A stretch of 64,000 nt of DNA, taken from positions 3,840,457 through 3,904,456 of the forward strand of contig CM062292.1 in NCBI GenBank assembly GCA_031216915.1. The letters run 5' to 3'. A model generated the notes under the pieces. It saw nothing but the letters and a program-made list of their open reading frames with translations, was not told the DNA's origin and did no database searches. This document shows, in pieces, positions 34,845-45,855 of this stretch (positions within the stretch are counted from its first letter, which is position 1; every line of letters starts with the position of its first letter). The stretch is from Pictodentalium vernedei. Its lineage: Eukaryota > Mollusca > Scaphopoda > Dentaliida > Dentaliidae. The position numbers and the translations under genes were made by a program.

Positions 34845-36274
34845 AGCGACTCGCATTTTGTCGAGTCACCTCACAAACTGTTTCAGCAGTTATACCCACA
34901 ACCTTAGAAATCTGAGCGGCAGTTTCTCCTACCGACTTTGGGTTGGAAATTCTGTTCACTCCACTAAAATATGTACTTTCTGTTCCCAACAAAAGACGAT
35001 CACGAGGGACCAGTTTCAAGGCGCTTCTCTTTGGTGGAAATTAAAATGACGAACCAAACAAGTGAACCCGAAGTACGCGTTTGGAAAGTGTTTCAGTCAT
35101 GGAAGAATTGTAACCGAATCCATAGAACAGCAATGAATATGCATGTGTTGATTATTCCTACCAAGTCTATTTAAAATCCCCCGAGCAATTCCATTTACCA
35201 GACTACCACGACGGTCTGTACCACGAAGATGCAATATTAATGGCAAAGACATATGAGTCATTCCAACCAAACATTCGAAAACAGTTTCCAGATACCTGAA
35301 GGTATTAAAAGGAGCAGTGTGATCAATTCCAATTTCTCCAAAGGCACAAATTCTTGGATCTTGCAGGTACAAATTCAGTGAAGTAAACATTTCCTCAGTG
35401 GCTAAGGAATATTTCTTGGGATGTAAACCAACAGCAATTTTCCACCGAGGACCCAATTGTAGACAAGTAGGATACGTATGTGGGTCACAAAAATGGCTAC
35501 CTCACCCACAACTTCACAAGGTGCTTGATCCCACGTATATTCATCATCAACACCACCCCAAATAGCCTTGAGAGTACGATCGACGTGGAAATGTGTATCT
35601 ATCACCGAATGACTCACAGAATTTGCTGTTGCGAGAACAGAATAACTAGTGAGTGCCTCACCTATTGAAACATCAGAAGCTGAACCATTAGCACAAATGG
35701 ACGAATCATCAAAACCTCCAGACAGTTTTCAGGCTTCAAGGCTGTCATCTTGTAAATCCCAAACTTCATATGAACTTGTATCGACACCAGGATGTTTGAG
35801 AACTTTAGTACCCCAATTTACAAACCTGGAAGCACAGTTATCACGACATATGTCTTTCATTTTATCTTGATCTTCTATGGGAAGCCTGGCCATGAGAATC
35901 ATAACTACCTTTCAGTGCACTAAGCAAGCAGGTGAACTCACAGGGTTAAACTTAAAGGTGTCTGGTTTCACAATACTTAAAATTTCACAACTTTTGGCCA
36001 TTATACTATAATTACTTTCTGGAATTGTTATATCCTTTGGAATCAGCTGTTCATAACCAAGAAGATTCACAACTTGAACCATGTGTGGAATGGTTACTTC
36101 TGTATTTGCAACATTTAACAATAAGCCAACAAGATTATTTAAACCAACAACCATGTTTAGAATGTTAATCACTGCAGCTTTCTGTTCCCAGAAAAACTCT
36201 GGGGCATGATTAAAAAGGAAATGGGTTTTCAGGTGGATGAAACGTTCCAGACAGATTGCACAGTTACTTCCCAT
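34845..36274 (-). pseudogene. Zinc-finger/TatD-family hydrolase, decayed
   Basis: Reads as an N-terminal zinc-finger-like segment (CAICLERF...LKTHFLFNH), about 200 residues of linker, then a TatD-type metal-dependent hydrolase domain. TatD marks in order: DTHFHVDR (metal-binding HxH), VGLHPKKY, GEIGIDHT (metal Glu), PLILHLRG, HIHCCS and a C-terminal block LVPRDRLLLGTES...NASRFY. In active relatives the last block reads ETD; here it is TES, so the catalytic Asp is lost. It is broken by an in-frame stop near 35727 and by frame changes near 35910, 35400, 35100 and 35020. The overall plan resembles TATDN2-like proteins that I recall as expanded in molluscs. It begins just downstream of, and on the same strand as, gypsy pol. 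It may be a host gene copy or a mobile passenger. Confidence 0.72.
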
Positions 36275-36398
36275 TTTGGTTTCATCCTTTTTCTCACGGT
36301 TTATTTTTTCTGACTAATCTCTTGTGTCGCTGTCTCCTCCTGAAGCTGTCGCCATTTCTTTTCAATCTGCTCACAATAAGAGCATCCACCAAACGGTA

Positions 36399-36712
36399 CA
36401 GTTAAAACTAGAAGTCCTGTCATGAAATGCGCACAAATAGCACGTTGGTATGCGCGTTAATATACGCGTTATGGCCCAAGTAAAACTATCAAATTCTGTA
36501 CATATGGCCTGTGCACAAGCAATGTTTCAGCCAATGGACCTCCGGGTAACCCGGAGGTCCATTGGCAGAAAGATTGCATGTGTTTGCTTTGAGTAACCAA
36601 GAGAAACTGCCGTGCTTTAGATGCCATTCGATATGGCAATTGCGCGCAATCCCAACGCGCAATTAAACCTAGATAAGCACACTATTCGTGACAGGACTTC
36701 TAGTTTTAACTG
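36399..36712 (+). mobile_element. MITE family A inside gypsy pol
   Basis: TA-flanked, with CAGTTAAAACTAGAAGTCCT termini and the family core. It lies between the RNase H end of the gypsy remnant and the CSYC-containing segment. Confidence 0.9.
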
Positions 36713-37529
36713 TAGTTGTTTGATTCTGTCTGCGTTATTACAGCATTTCTCCTAGGGAATACGACTAAAAGAATTGGCATTCTGATGTTTCATTCCCTTC
36801 CGATATTCTATTCTCCTGTCATACTAAGTTCAAGCAGCCAACGCGCTAATTGACCTTGTGGCTCCTTGAAACTAGTCAACCACATCAAACTGCTATGAAC
36901 CAGACGGTCTACCTAACAAGTAATGTGGATACTGCCGAGCAAAAGTCATAACAGCAAGCAGCTCCTTACGAGTCGTACGATAATTACGCTGCTCTTTTGA
37001 AAGGACTCCGCTATCATAACAGATAACTTTTTCTTCCACATTCTGGATATACATCAACTCGGCTCCCATACAATGCTCAAACGTCAGTGTCAAGAACGAA
37101 CGGATCTGTTTTATTGGGAATAGACAAAACTGGCGGATTCACAAGGGCTTCCTGAAGTTTCTGCCACGCATTTTCATGTTCATCTTTCCGCTCAAAAGGT
37201 TTCATGCGGATTGTCTGATACAAAGGTCTGGAAAGATCAGCAGAATTCATCACAACATTTCTGTGATAGTTAGCCAATCTCATAAAACGTTCAACGTCTT
37301 TAGCATTTTGGGGACGAGGTCATTCTTGTATGGCCTCAATTACACTATTGCCCATGCAAGGCCATTTGCCCTGATAACTCTTCCCCAAAATTGCACCTCC
37401 CGTTGAAATAAAATACATTTACGGGGTTTCAACTTCAATCCGTACTGTCGGAATCTTAAAAAAAACAGTCATCTACAAATGCCAATGCTGTTTTCCATAT
37501 CAGTCCTTGCAAAACCAAGTTTATTGCAC

Positions 37530-37856
37530 TACAGTCACTCGCTACTGCACCCGTAAGTCCCATGCTACAGTCACTCGCTACTGCGCTCGTGAGTCCCATA
37601 CTACAGTCACTCGCTACTGCACCCTTGAGTCCCATACTACAGTCACTCGCTACTGCACCCGTGAGTCCCATGCTACAGTCACTCGCTACTGCGCTCGTGA
37701 GTCCCATACTACAGTCACTCGCTACTGCACCCTTGAGTCCCATACTACAGTCACTCGCTACTGCACCCGTGAGTCCCATGCTACAGTCACTCGCTACTGC
37801 GCTCGTGAGTCCCATACTACAGTCACTCGCTAGTGCACCCTTGAGTCCCATACTCA
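37530..37856 (-). repeat. 36-bp minisatellite, in frame within gypsy RT
   Basis: Nine units of 36 bp, organised as a 108-bp triplet, read on the minus strand as MGLTGAVASDCS, MGLKGAVASDCS and MGLTSAVASDCS. The array stays open and joins in frame to INLVLQGLIWKTALAFVDD. In normal gypsy RTs this position is the single M-P-F-G-L-x-N-A-P motif, so one motif-sized segment has been multiplied. Frames open on the opposite strand are shadows. Confidence 0.9.
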
Positions 37857-39600
37857 TCAGACAGAATTCAATAACAGCATATCTAGTAATACAAGCTGTC
37901 TTAGCCTGATCTTCCTCTTGAATCCGAAGTTGATAATAAGCCTGGTTACAATCACGTTTTGAACTCCATTCGTTACCAGATAATGTATCTAATCACTCAT
38001 TCGGTAAGGGCAAAGGAAAGGAATCTTTTGAAGTTACAGAATTCAATTTTCTGGAGTCTACGCACCATCAAACAATATGATCACGTTTCCGAATCAAAAC
38101 TGGTGCCGCTGCCCATTCAGAAATGGACGGCTCAATTGTACCAGCATCTAGTATATTTTAACTCTACTTTCTTTTTAATATCAGGTTTGTCTTGAAAGCT
38201 GTTAAACACTTCATCCGATATTATTGAAACTTCGGCCGCTGAATCTATTATTTCCTCTATGTTGATTCCATTCAATTTGAACAGATATCAGAGGTTTTTC
38301 AATTTTATAAATTTCCAAACCATCGTCTGAAAGGGTTAATATATCGTGGATGTTTAACAATTCTACATATTCTAAAGAATTATTCTCCCCAAATCCATGA
38401 ATTGACACATCCAAAAGCCTTGATTGTTCTAAAAAAACTGCCACTGGTATGTTGCAACGAATCCAATTTATTAGATTTGCCGATAATTCCTCGATCACTG
38501 TCCGAGTTTTGCAGCGGCACGTTACTTGCAGATACTATCTCAATACAAGTATTTTCTCCCTCAGAGCACTGTTTCCCTCCCAAACGAGAGAGGCCCAAGG
38601 CACTCTTATTAAGGCCATGGTCGTGTTCCTTTTCCTGTGAGTCACATGATTTTACTGAGTACCGTTCCACTTCCAACCGAAAGGAGCCCAAGGTACTCGA
38701 CAATTTTGCATCCACTTTAAAATACTGTTCCCCTCCCAAACCGAGAGAAGCTCAAAGTATTTTCTTCAGCAGAGCCAAATTCATTCTCACTGCTCAGTGA
38801 ATCATTATCCAATGAATATTTTTCATGAGCTTGGTTTCTCCATAAAACTGGGTAGCATTGTTTTGAAGGCCATTTAAGTTTGATTTCAGAGACGTCCTCC
38901 GACATTTCAGTCCATCTCAGGAAAATTTAACTTCCCAGTCTGCCCAGCTCTGGTCTTTCTTTCCCACATCAGCCCAACGGTTATATGCATCTGTGCTGGG
39001 ACAGACTGCTGCCATGTGGCCAAAAACATCACAAGAGAAAATTGGCTGCCCATATTTGTTAAATCTTCCCCTGTTGGAAGTTCTTAAACTGTTTCCTTTC
39101 GACCTTCGACTACGTCGACCACGACCGCGACTTGCGCCATATCCTCGAAATTTTGAAATTTCCAGTTTCAATTGTTCTATCTGTTGCATCATAACTTCGT
39201 AGCCATTATCCGTTTTATAGGATTTCGTGGCTGCCGAAGCTTGAGCAACGTTTCTAATCATGGGTTCTTCGTCATAAAGGGAATAAAGAAATTATACATT
39301 GCGGATTTCCTGCTTCCTTCACAAAGATTGTGTGGCCTGGATGTAATTCACTGTTTTCACAGCAAGCTCCAAAGTAGGCAGCTAAAGGCCATTAACGTAA
39401 TCTCCAGTTACTCTATCAAGCAATACCTGACAAAATCTACCGACAGCATGTCCTGAAATAAATGATTCGGTGATGGTTGCCATAACATGCACTCGATTTG
39501 CCCAATCACGGAGAGACTCATCCCGTTCAGAATAGCTCTCTTCAACAATCTCGTCTTCAACAACTTCTATGACAGCTCGGAAAATACCAGTAATCTACTG

Positions 39601-39795
39601 CTGCCAAGGGTTACTTTCCATCTGTAATTTACTCTTCATCTCCAATAAAAATCGCCACCATCACTTATTTTTCTTGCGGCTTAATTTCATGTTCTTAATG
39701 TTGCCAGCGTCACGTCAGGACGTCGCAATTCAGACATGGGGGGGGGGGGGGGGGCGAAAAGAAAATTTCATACAAGCAGTCAATAGCGTGCATGG
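39601..39795. other. Unassigned sequence with a G run
   Basis: An 18-base G run at about 39738 separates the gypsy gag remnant from a Tc1 fragment. Nothing else recognised. Confidence 0.4.
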
Positions 39796-39839
39796 CTACC
39801 GTTTGTCTATTGGATGGCAAGACATCGACGGCGCATGGA

Positions 39840-40200
39840 CTTGATAAGTACGATGGCGTTGGGTAAGGATTGGTCCGTGGTGTGTACGCCTACTGCGCAT
39901 TCCGTGTTCGGTGAGTCTTTTGCGGACAGTTTGTGCACTGATTCTATTGTTAGTTCCGGTAGGTGTAATCGCTGCTTTCATCGTCAGCGGAAGGAAGCGA
40001 TCCCACAAGTGAGACGTCCTGATGTGTCGGTCTTGTGCAAGGGTCGTAATTCTTGGTCGACCAAAACGCGGTCGGTCAGCAGTAGGTCCAGTGATTATAT
40101 ACCTTCCAATGAGGCGGTAAATAGTAGCCACAGTGACTCCGAACTCAGCAGAGAGCTCATCGGGAGGTATCCTAGCCTCATGCATACCAGTGGCTCGCAA
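39840..40200 (-). pseudogene. Tc1-like transposase, N-terminal fragment
   Basis: Only the DNA-binding part is present: a helix-turn-helix (LSAEFGVTVATIYRLIGRY), the linker ADRPRFGRPRITTLAQDRHI, and a second helix-turn-helix block (RISAQTVRKRLTEHG) ending GPILTQRHR. All three catalytic residues of the DDE domain are missing. It is related to, but clearly distinct from, the transposase at 30.5 kb (same architecture, different residues). No termini were found. Confidence 0.85.
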
Positions 40201-40534
40201 CCTCTGATTTTATGTTCACCTTGGTATTTTTTTTAAAACGTCGTAAGACAAAAACTAGCGCGTTTTCTCAATAACCCAGGCTCTCTAGCACAACATAACA
40301 CCAAAAATTATCGTCCGTCATCCATTCAATTTGACATTCCCGGGTAGCACGTGCTATTTTGAAATCCGTAGCAAAATTGTATACGGTTGGGTGGATAACA
40401 ACAGCATGTCATTAAACTATTTGCACAACTTCTTGTCCACAAACATGCAACATTAGAACTATTATATTTCATCATTTATGCTATTTTTCACATCTGTTTC
40501 TATTATACTTTATTTTTTGACTTTTGACTCAGTA
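40201..40534. other. No recognisable feature
   Basis: AT-rich sequence without motifs. Confidence 0.4.
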
Positions 40535-40650
40535 GAGTAATATATATATGTTTATTCTCGAGTGGGATGCGGAAGGTTATTGTCACGAGGCGCTAGCCGA
40601 GTGAAAATAATCCCCGCATCCCACGAGAGAATAAGCATCGTACGTTACTC
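40535..40650. mobile_element. Palindromic MITE-like element
   Basis: GAGTAA...GTTTATTCTCGAGTGGGATG pairs with CATCCCACGAGAGAATAAGC...TTACTC. A second inner pairing (GGTTATTGTCAC with GTGAAAATAATCC) continues the stem around CGAGGCGCTAGCCGAG. Confidence 0.75.
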
Positions 40651-40734
40651 CAAGCAGTGAGCTATTGTGTTTATTATATTTTCCTGATAATATCTGCAAC
40701 ACAAATACCACTCTTGCATCATCCAAGAGCAGTT

Positions 40735-40845
40735 TACCAAGGTCGCCTTGCCCAAGGACACAATGCGATTCGTCCCAGACGGAGATCGAACTCGGGACCT
40801 CCAGCCCAGAAGTCCAACAGTCTACCACTGAGCCACCGTGCTCCC
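40735..40845 (-). mobile_element. SINE head fragment (3' truncated)
   Basis: On the minus strand it starts GAGCACGGTGGCTCAGTGGT (A box), has GAGTTCGATCTCC (B box) and CATTGTGTCCTTGGGCAAGG, then stops. Loss of the 3' end is unusual for a LINE-mobilised element and suggests a later deletion. Confidence 0.8.
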
Positions 40846-40853
40846 TCAAAACA

Positions 40854-40979
40854 TTAATGAGCACCGGGTTGTAATTAATTAAAATCTTGCTGATTATAAT
40901 TTTTATTACCTGGTAAACACATGGGTGGACATCACTGCCCACACGTGGATTATTATGACCAGTCCATTGCGACTAAACT
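40854..40979 (-). mobile_element. MITE family E, half copy
   Basis: Only the half from GAGCACCGGGTTGTAATTAA through TTACCTGGTAAACACATGGG to GACCAGTCCATTGCGACTAA is present. It directly follows the truncated SINE. Confidence 0.7.
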
Positions 40980-41062
40980 GTGTATATTGCATCGATACTG
41001 CCACAACTACAAAACACTGTTAATAGCTGGGATCGTTTCCCCAAAAAAAGTTTTCCTTCAAT

Positions 41063-41643
41063 TAGGGTCCTGCAAATATTCGAGATTCGATTCGATATCG
41101 ATACCATACGTATGCTTCGACATCGATCCCGAATCAGTCTCAGGATTCGATTTTTTTTCGAATCTCTCGTACTGACTTCAATTTGTTACATTTCCAACAA
41201 CAATAGGATAAAACTGTCATTAGAAAATTCATTCATGTAGGCTCAATTCCTATTGATTTGAGTAACTGACAATGTTTAATTGTTAGGTAAGGTGTGAATT
41301 TGGCCCAGAACATTATCCATAGTTTTGTTTTTTGAAGGCTTAACTTGTTACTATTCACGTTCTTAAGACCGTGAATAGTAACAAGTTAGGCCTTCAAAAA
41401 CTAAAACTATGGACAACAGGCCCAGTTGTTTCAGCGACGGTGCTACAGATTTTATTATTGGTGTTTAAGGTGTTCACTCCGTCGCGTAAGGGTCATCACA
41501 CTGTTCCGTAACTTCCGTTTGGTGCAATACGAAATAACTTGTCTTTTAAGATTCGATTCGGGATTCGATTCGATGTCGATATCAGATACACGATTCGATT
41601 CGAGATTCGATTCGAAAAGAAATTTGTGATTCGCAGATCCCTA
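41063..41643. mobile_element. hAT-type non-autonomous element with 8-bp target duplication
   Basis: Inverted termini TAGGGTCCTGCAAAT and TAGGGATCTGCGAAT (read inward) are flanked by the identical octamer CCTTCAAT. Eight-base duplications and a TAGGG/CAGGG start are hallmarks of hAT elements. Subterminal regions are packed with ATTCGATTCGA. There is no transposase inside; instead a palindromic element is nested within. Confidence 0.85.
41301..41424. mobile_element. Palindrome nested in the hAT-type element
   Basis: Arms of about 58 bp (CATAGTTTTGTTTTTTGAAG, GCTTAACTTGTTACTATTCA) pair with few mismatches around a loop of about 9 bp; outer bases GGCCCA / TGGGCC also match. Confidence 0.75.
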
Positions 41644-41651
41644 CCTTCAAT

Positions 41652-42117
41652 TTTATTCGATATACCGTTTTCTTACAGACAGTTCCAACCATCAAAAGAA
41701 TATTTTCATAGAATATGAGGGAGAAACAGGATAGAAATTATCAGAAATTATATTTACGATTTGTAAGAATGTGTCTACACTTTTGGAACGTACACACAAT
41801 GCGGTCTTTGAATTTAGAACATAGAAGGGGCGCTGTATGCGGCTAGCAACCACTTGAATTGAAGCGTGCTATTGTTGATTCCAAGCATCGGGAAAATGTT
41901 TTCGATACAAGGCTTCAACGTGCATCTGCACAACGTTGTGTCTACTGGCGCACATTTATCAGAGATTCCAAAAATATTAACCAATATCGCGAATAAACCT
42001 TTTGCAGATACAATCAAATATATTTGAGTTCGGTATAATACAGGAAATGTGTCTTCAATGGAGAAATCTTAAGCCAATTCCCCACAGTGTGTATTATTAA
42101 AAAGAAGGTGAGTATCA
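41652..42117. other. No recognisable feature
   Basis: One minus-strand 67-codon frame without motifs; otherwise nothing. Confidence 0.4.
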
Positions 42118-42130
42118 TTACAAACCTTTG

Positions 42131-42490
42131 TTATTTATTTATTCATTGGTGTTTAAGGTCACAATGGCTAACCGTGACCGTGACAGTTTTACGGAGGGAG
42201 GAAGCCGGAACACCCGGAGAGAACCACCGAGCATCGACGAGCGACTGTCAGCTCCTCAACATTCTAACTCTGTTCAAGCTCCGCTCAAGCAGGGTTACAG
42301 CTGTTGAAGACATGTGCACCATCGACGGACGTGCAGTACGCCTTAGTATACGACGTTATCCTGCCCCCATGGAGGCAACCGGGATAAAGTGTCTTGCCCA
42401 GGGACACAACGTGGGCCGTCCCGGGCGGGGATCGAACTCGGAACCTCTGGTATGGAAGTCTAACAGTCTACCACTGAGCCACCGCGATCC
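42131..42490 (-). mobile_element. tRNA-derived SINE, full length with target duplication
   Basis: The target duplication TTACA(A/G)ACCTTTG flanks it. On the minus strand the head is CGGTGGCTCAGTGGTAGACT with B box GAGTTCGATCCCC; the middle has TTGTGTCCCTGGGCAAGACA; the tail is TGACCTTAAACACCAATGAA. The head is the second of two types seen in the window. Confidence 0.9.
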
Positions 42491-42551
42491 TTACAGACCT
42501 TTGAGGTTTGTGTTATGTTGTTTATGGAGATTGATTAGTTTGAAGTCTTAA

Positions 42552-42794
42552 CCCTTTACCTTACGTAACGGCCAAAACCGGCCAGCGCTATTCTCAAAAA
42601 TCGCCAATTAATTTTCATTATTTTTTTCATTTTGTGTCTCAAAAACATAGGTTATGACCCCTCGTTGGAACGAGCTCGACGACCTCGTTGCAACGAGGGG
42701 TCATAACCTATGTTTTTGAGACAAAAAATAAAAAAAATAGTTATTCAAGAATTATTTTTGCAAGTGTCGTCTTCTTTTCAGGTTAGGTAAAGGG
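42552..42794 (-). mobile_element. MITE family D, both TTAA flanks intact
   Basis: TTAA on both sides, termini CCCTTTACCTTAC and GTTAGGTAAAGGG. Core palindrome around CCCTCGTTGGAACGAGCTCG. Best-preserved family-D copy here and in the opposite orientation to the one at 4.6 kb. Confidence 0.9.
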
Positions 42795-42925
42795 TTAAAT
42801 GCTACAGCCTATAATTCACGTGGACGCATTGTATTATTTGGTCTGTTTACCACGAATAGATTTTTTTTTAACCCTCTACAGAAAAAAACATGAATTTTTC
42901 GTTATTTAATTTTTCCCCAATTCTT

Positions 42926-43053
42926 AACCCCTTAAACCCAAAGACCGTTTTTCGCCCAGGTATGGGGGTAGACCAATCAATATTTTCAACGTGCAGACCG
43001 AATAATAAATATGAACTCTTCCAATTTCTTCCATTAAACTGACAAAAGGGTTA
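42926..43053 (-). mobile_element. MITE family C, remnant
   Basis: GGGGGTAGACCAATCAATAT, TTTCAACGTGCAGACCG, then AATATGAACTCTTCC and GGGTTAAC. The second hairpin arm is deleted. Confidence 0.65.
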
Positions 43054-43470
43054 ACAAAAAGTAAACAAAACCATATCATATTGGGTGCGGCCGATACGTT
43101 AGGAAAGTGTTAATCTTTCGCTAAGTGGAACCGAAGCGCGCTGTTGTCCACTCATAAAAAGTAAAAATTGCAGGAGCGATGACGCACTGGAGCGACAGCT
43201 TCTCTCAAAATCGAAAGAATGCACAATAGCGAAAACAAAAATCGATGGAAATGTGTCACAATAACGATTTATAACTGATTTATGATTTATTTGTGCATAG
43301 CGCCACGCCAGCATCCAATGCTATATCGTGGAGAGAAAAGGGTGGAAAGTAAAGCATGTCGTTGTCAGTTACGAAGATAAATTATAGATTAAAATCATTA
43401 AATTAATCACAATAAAATGTCTGGGCCAGGAAAGTTTGAGTAGTAACAAGAGATGATACTGATACTATTA
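43054..43470. other. No recognisable feature
   Basis: No motif in the short frames on either strand. Confidence 0.4.
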
Positions 43471-43609
43471 GTTACCCCGTGTCTGATCACGTGGTACGGG
43501 TTTTTACCTACCCGACGCCAGCCGTATCCCATGAGGCCGAAGGCCGAATGGGATACGGCTGGCTTGGGGTAGGTAAAAACCCGTACCACATGATCAGGCA
43601 AGGGGTAAC
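43471..43609. mobile_element. GC-rich 139-bp palindrome
   Basis: Both ends read GTTACCCC / GGGGTAAC. Arms CGTGGTACGGGTTTTTACCT, ACCC and GCCAGCCGTATCCCAT pair over more than 60 bp with few mismatches around GAGGCCGAAGGCCGAA, itself self-complementary. Confidence 0.8.
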
Positions 43610-43767
43610 GAATTTATCTATTGACTTTCCGTATTAGAAGTACAATCTATTTCATGTTTGAACACACACAGCATGAGATCTTTTATCTTCCATTGTTGAG
43701 CCATACAGGTTTCAGTGGAATTTTTGTGCAATAGAGTTTTTTGTGAAAATATGCCGATATGACAAGT

Positions 43768-43970
43768 ATAAAAAAATTATTGAATTTCTTTTTTTCTTTT
43801 TTGTCTCAAAAACATAGCTTATGAACCCTACATTGGAGGGTACTCGACAAGCTCATTCCAATAAGGGGTCATGAGCTATATTTTGGTGATAAAAAATTAA
43901 AATATAATACATGTACACTGTAAAACTGGAATGACGATTTTTTGCGAATAGTGCAGGCCGTGATCGGACA
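43768..43970 (+). mobile_element. MITE family D, worn copy
   Basis: TGAATTTCTTTTTTTCTTTT, CTCAAAAACATAG and the diverged core arms (CCTACATTGGAGGGTACTCG, TTCCAATAAGGGGTCAT) match family D. The TTAA ends are lost. Confidence 0.65.
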
Positions 43971-44905
43971 TGGGATAACAAATTTACATGTATCTATTGA
44001 CTTTGAAGTATTTCATTTATGTGAACACGCAAGGAGGGGGGAACTTTATCTTCGACTATTCAGCCTCACAGTTTTTGGGGGACTTTTTGTGCTTTTCAAC
44101 TATATTCTGGTATGGCACGATCATACAAACATTTGTTGTGCCGTCTGACTTCCGCCTTCCAGTTATCGGTAAATTGATCTCGACAAACGCGTCTTCTACG
44201 GGGTGTGGACAATTTGTAGATTTCGGAACGGCTTCCACTGGGTATGGGAAATTTGTCAATGGCTGGGTGGACGTATCGTGGGTTTCAATGAATATGGTCT
44301 CATACCACGTATCTATCAACCAATCAAATCAAAAAATTCACTTTAGTCAATAGATAAAGTGTAATCCTTATAAATCAATCTGACGATTTAAAACCTGAGT
44401 CTAGTTTAAAAGAATAAAAACAATTTTAAAATTTATTAAAAAGGTTGATTACTTTTAGAAATGATAGAATTGTGGGCGGTCTCGTATGATAAAATAGATT
44501 TGTGAGAGGTCCGACTGTGAAATACTGCCTTCTGGCATAATTACAATAAGTGCAACGTAAAAGAATCAACACCTGTTGGCAGAGAACATACTCTGGTCGC
44601 GTATCACCCTCTCTAACAAAAATCAGTTTGTAAGTCTTTCGTGACCAATATGACATCGTGTCAAAACTAAATGAACTTTCATACAAAGGTCACAAGACGA
44701 GTAGTGATAAAAAAATATTTGTTTATTTGTTGCTCCATCCATTCACCTGCAACATAGATTTGATGTATTTATTGATATGAGGTTTAAAATCACTTACAGG
44801 AATTTTAAAATCAGTGAGGGCATGCTTGAGCCTGTTTTGTTGTACTGCCTGCCCTGGTGTTACCAAGTAACTAGCAAAACACGATAGTATAATGGCCAGA
44901 TATAG

Positions 44906-45053
44906 AGGATATGGAATGAATGTTTTTCTCATATAATATTTATGAAACGAGTCTAAGAAGTTTCCATTTTGGCGATCCTCTGGCGAGCCCAAACGGAAAA
45001 TTCGGACGAGTTTCATAAATATTATATGAGAAAAACACTCATTTCATATCCTA
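44906..45053. mobile_element. Hairpin element inside the LINE copy
   Basis: GGATATGGAATGAATGTTTT, TCTCATATAATATTTATGAA and ACGAGTC pair with the right-hand arm with few mismatches around about 50 bp. The right arm runs into TATTTATCATATGAC, which is inverted again at about 45523 as GTCATGTGATAAATA, so the inserted unit probably spans 44901-45538. Confidence 0.65.
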
Positions 45054-45106
45054 TTTATCATATGACACACACACGCACAAAGTAGCCACTTAGTATGACT
45101 TTTTAA

Positions 45107-45317
45107 CCCATCACCTAACTTGAGTTGCAGACGGCACTTGGAAAAAACATCCTGATATAACTAAAAATTTTCATTTTTTGCTTCCAAAACATAGGTTATG
45201 ACCCCTCATTGGAACGAGCTCGTTGAGCTCGTTCCAATGAGGGGTCATATCCTATGTTTTGGAAGCAAAAAGTGAAAATATAAAAAAAAAAATTGCGTTT
45301 TTCTTGTAGGTAAAAGA
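45107..45317 (+). mobile_element. MITE family D nested in the LINE copy
   Basis: TTAA on both sides, with diverged termini CCCATCACCTAAC and GTAGGTAAAAGA. The core GACCCCTCATTGGAACGAGC is a perfect palindrome with its complement. Confidence 0.82.
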
Positions 45318-45855
45318 TTAATACAATATAACCCACCCTAAATAGGACAGATAACGTAAATTCTCTCTACTGAAATTATGCAAATGTGACCCAGTTGTAT
45401 TTTGTTTAGCCAATCAAATTGTCCAGTTTTGAAACTGACCAATAACATTGACGGAAGGCTTTATTTATCACTGATTAATATGAAAACAAAATATCAAATG
45501 TTTTAAAGTGAACAAAACTAACGAGTCATGTGATAAATAAGAGTATTCAACTTCTCATGAAGTGCTAAAATGAGAGAGCTCTTCAACCTGGGGGTGAGTA
45601 AAGCAAGCAAACCTTAAAGGAAAGAGAGTCGGAAAAACATCGACTTTCGTTCCTGTATATTCTCGCGTTTAAGTGCTAATTGTAAAGCTTTAACTTCCGC
45701 TGAGAAAATAGAACTTTTGTTTGGTATTCCGATTGTGGTGATGGGAGCACTGGTAACAACGGCTGAAGATACTCTGTCACCATCTTTATATCCATTTGTA
45801 TAGATCCTGTTAAATGCACTATGCTTGGTGCTTATTTCAGCATATTTCTGATTAA

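Larger units (their letters stand above)
36281..39600 (-). pseudogene. Ty3/gypsy retrotransposon remnant: gag, protease, RT, RNase H
   Basis: Read on the minus strand: a gag segment (SLRDWANRVHVMAT...AVGRFCQVLLDR), a basic region and a CCHC knuckle missing its first Cys (SCDVFGHMAAVC), a retroviral-type aspartic protease with DSAAEVSIIS, RT blocks (LDAGTIEPSISEWAAAPVLI, DSRKLNSVTSKDSFPLP, YYQLRIQEEDQAKTA, active site FVDD), a connection segment (LANYHRN...VLDTD) and RNase H (YDSGVLSKEQRNYRTTRKEL). After RNase H, KHQNANSFSRIP and a CSYC segment are visible, but no integrase. Several stops interrupt RT, and a MITE and a minisatellite lie inside. No LTR was found. The gag/pol style resembles gypsy elements common in molluscs and cnidarians. 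Confidence 0.85.

Noticed and set aside
37507..37909. Repetitive plus-strand open frames of 108-115 codons
   Set aside because: They are antisense shadows of the 36-bp minisatellite, whose minus-strand reading continues into gypsy RT.
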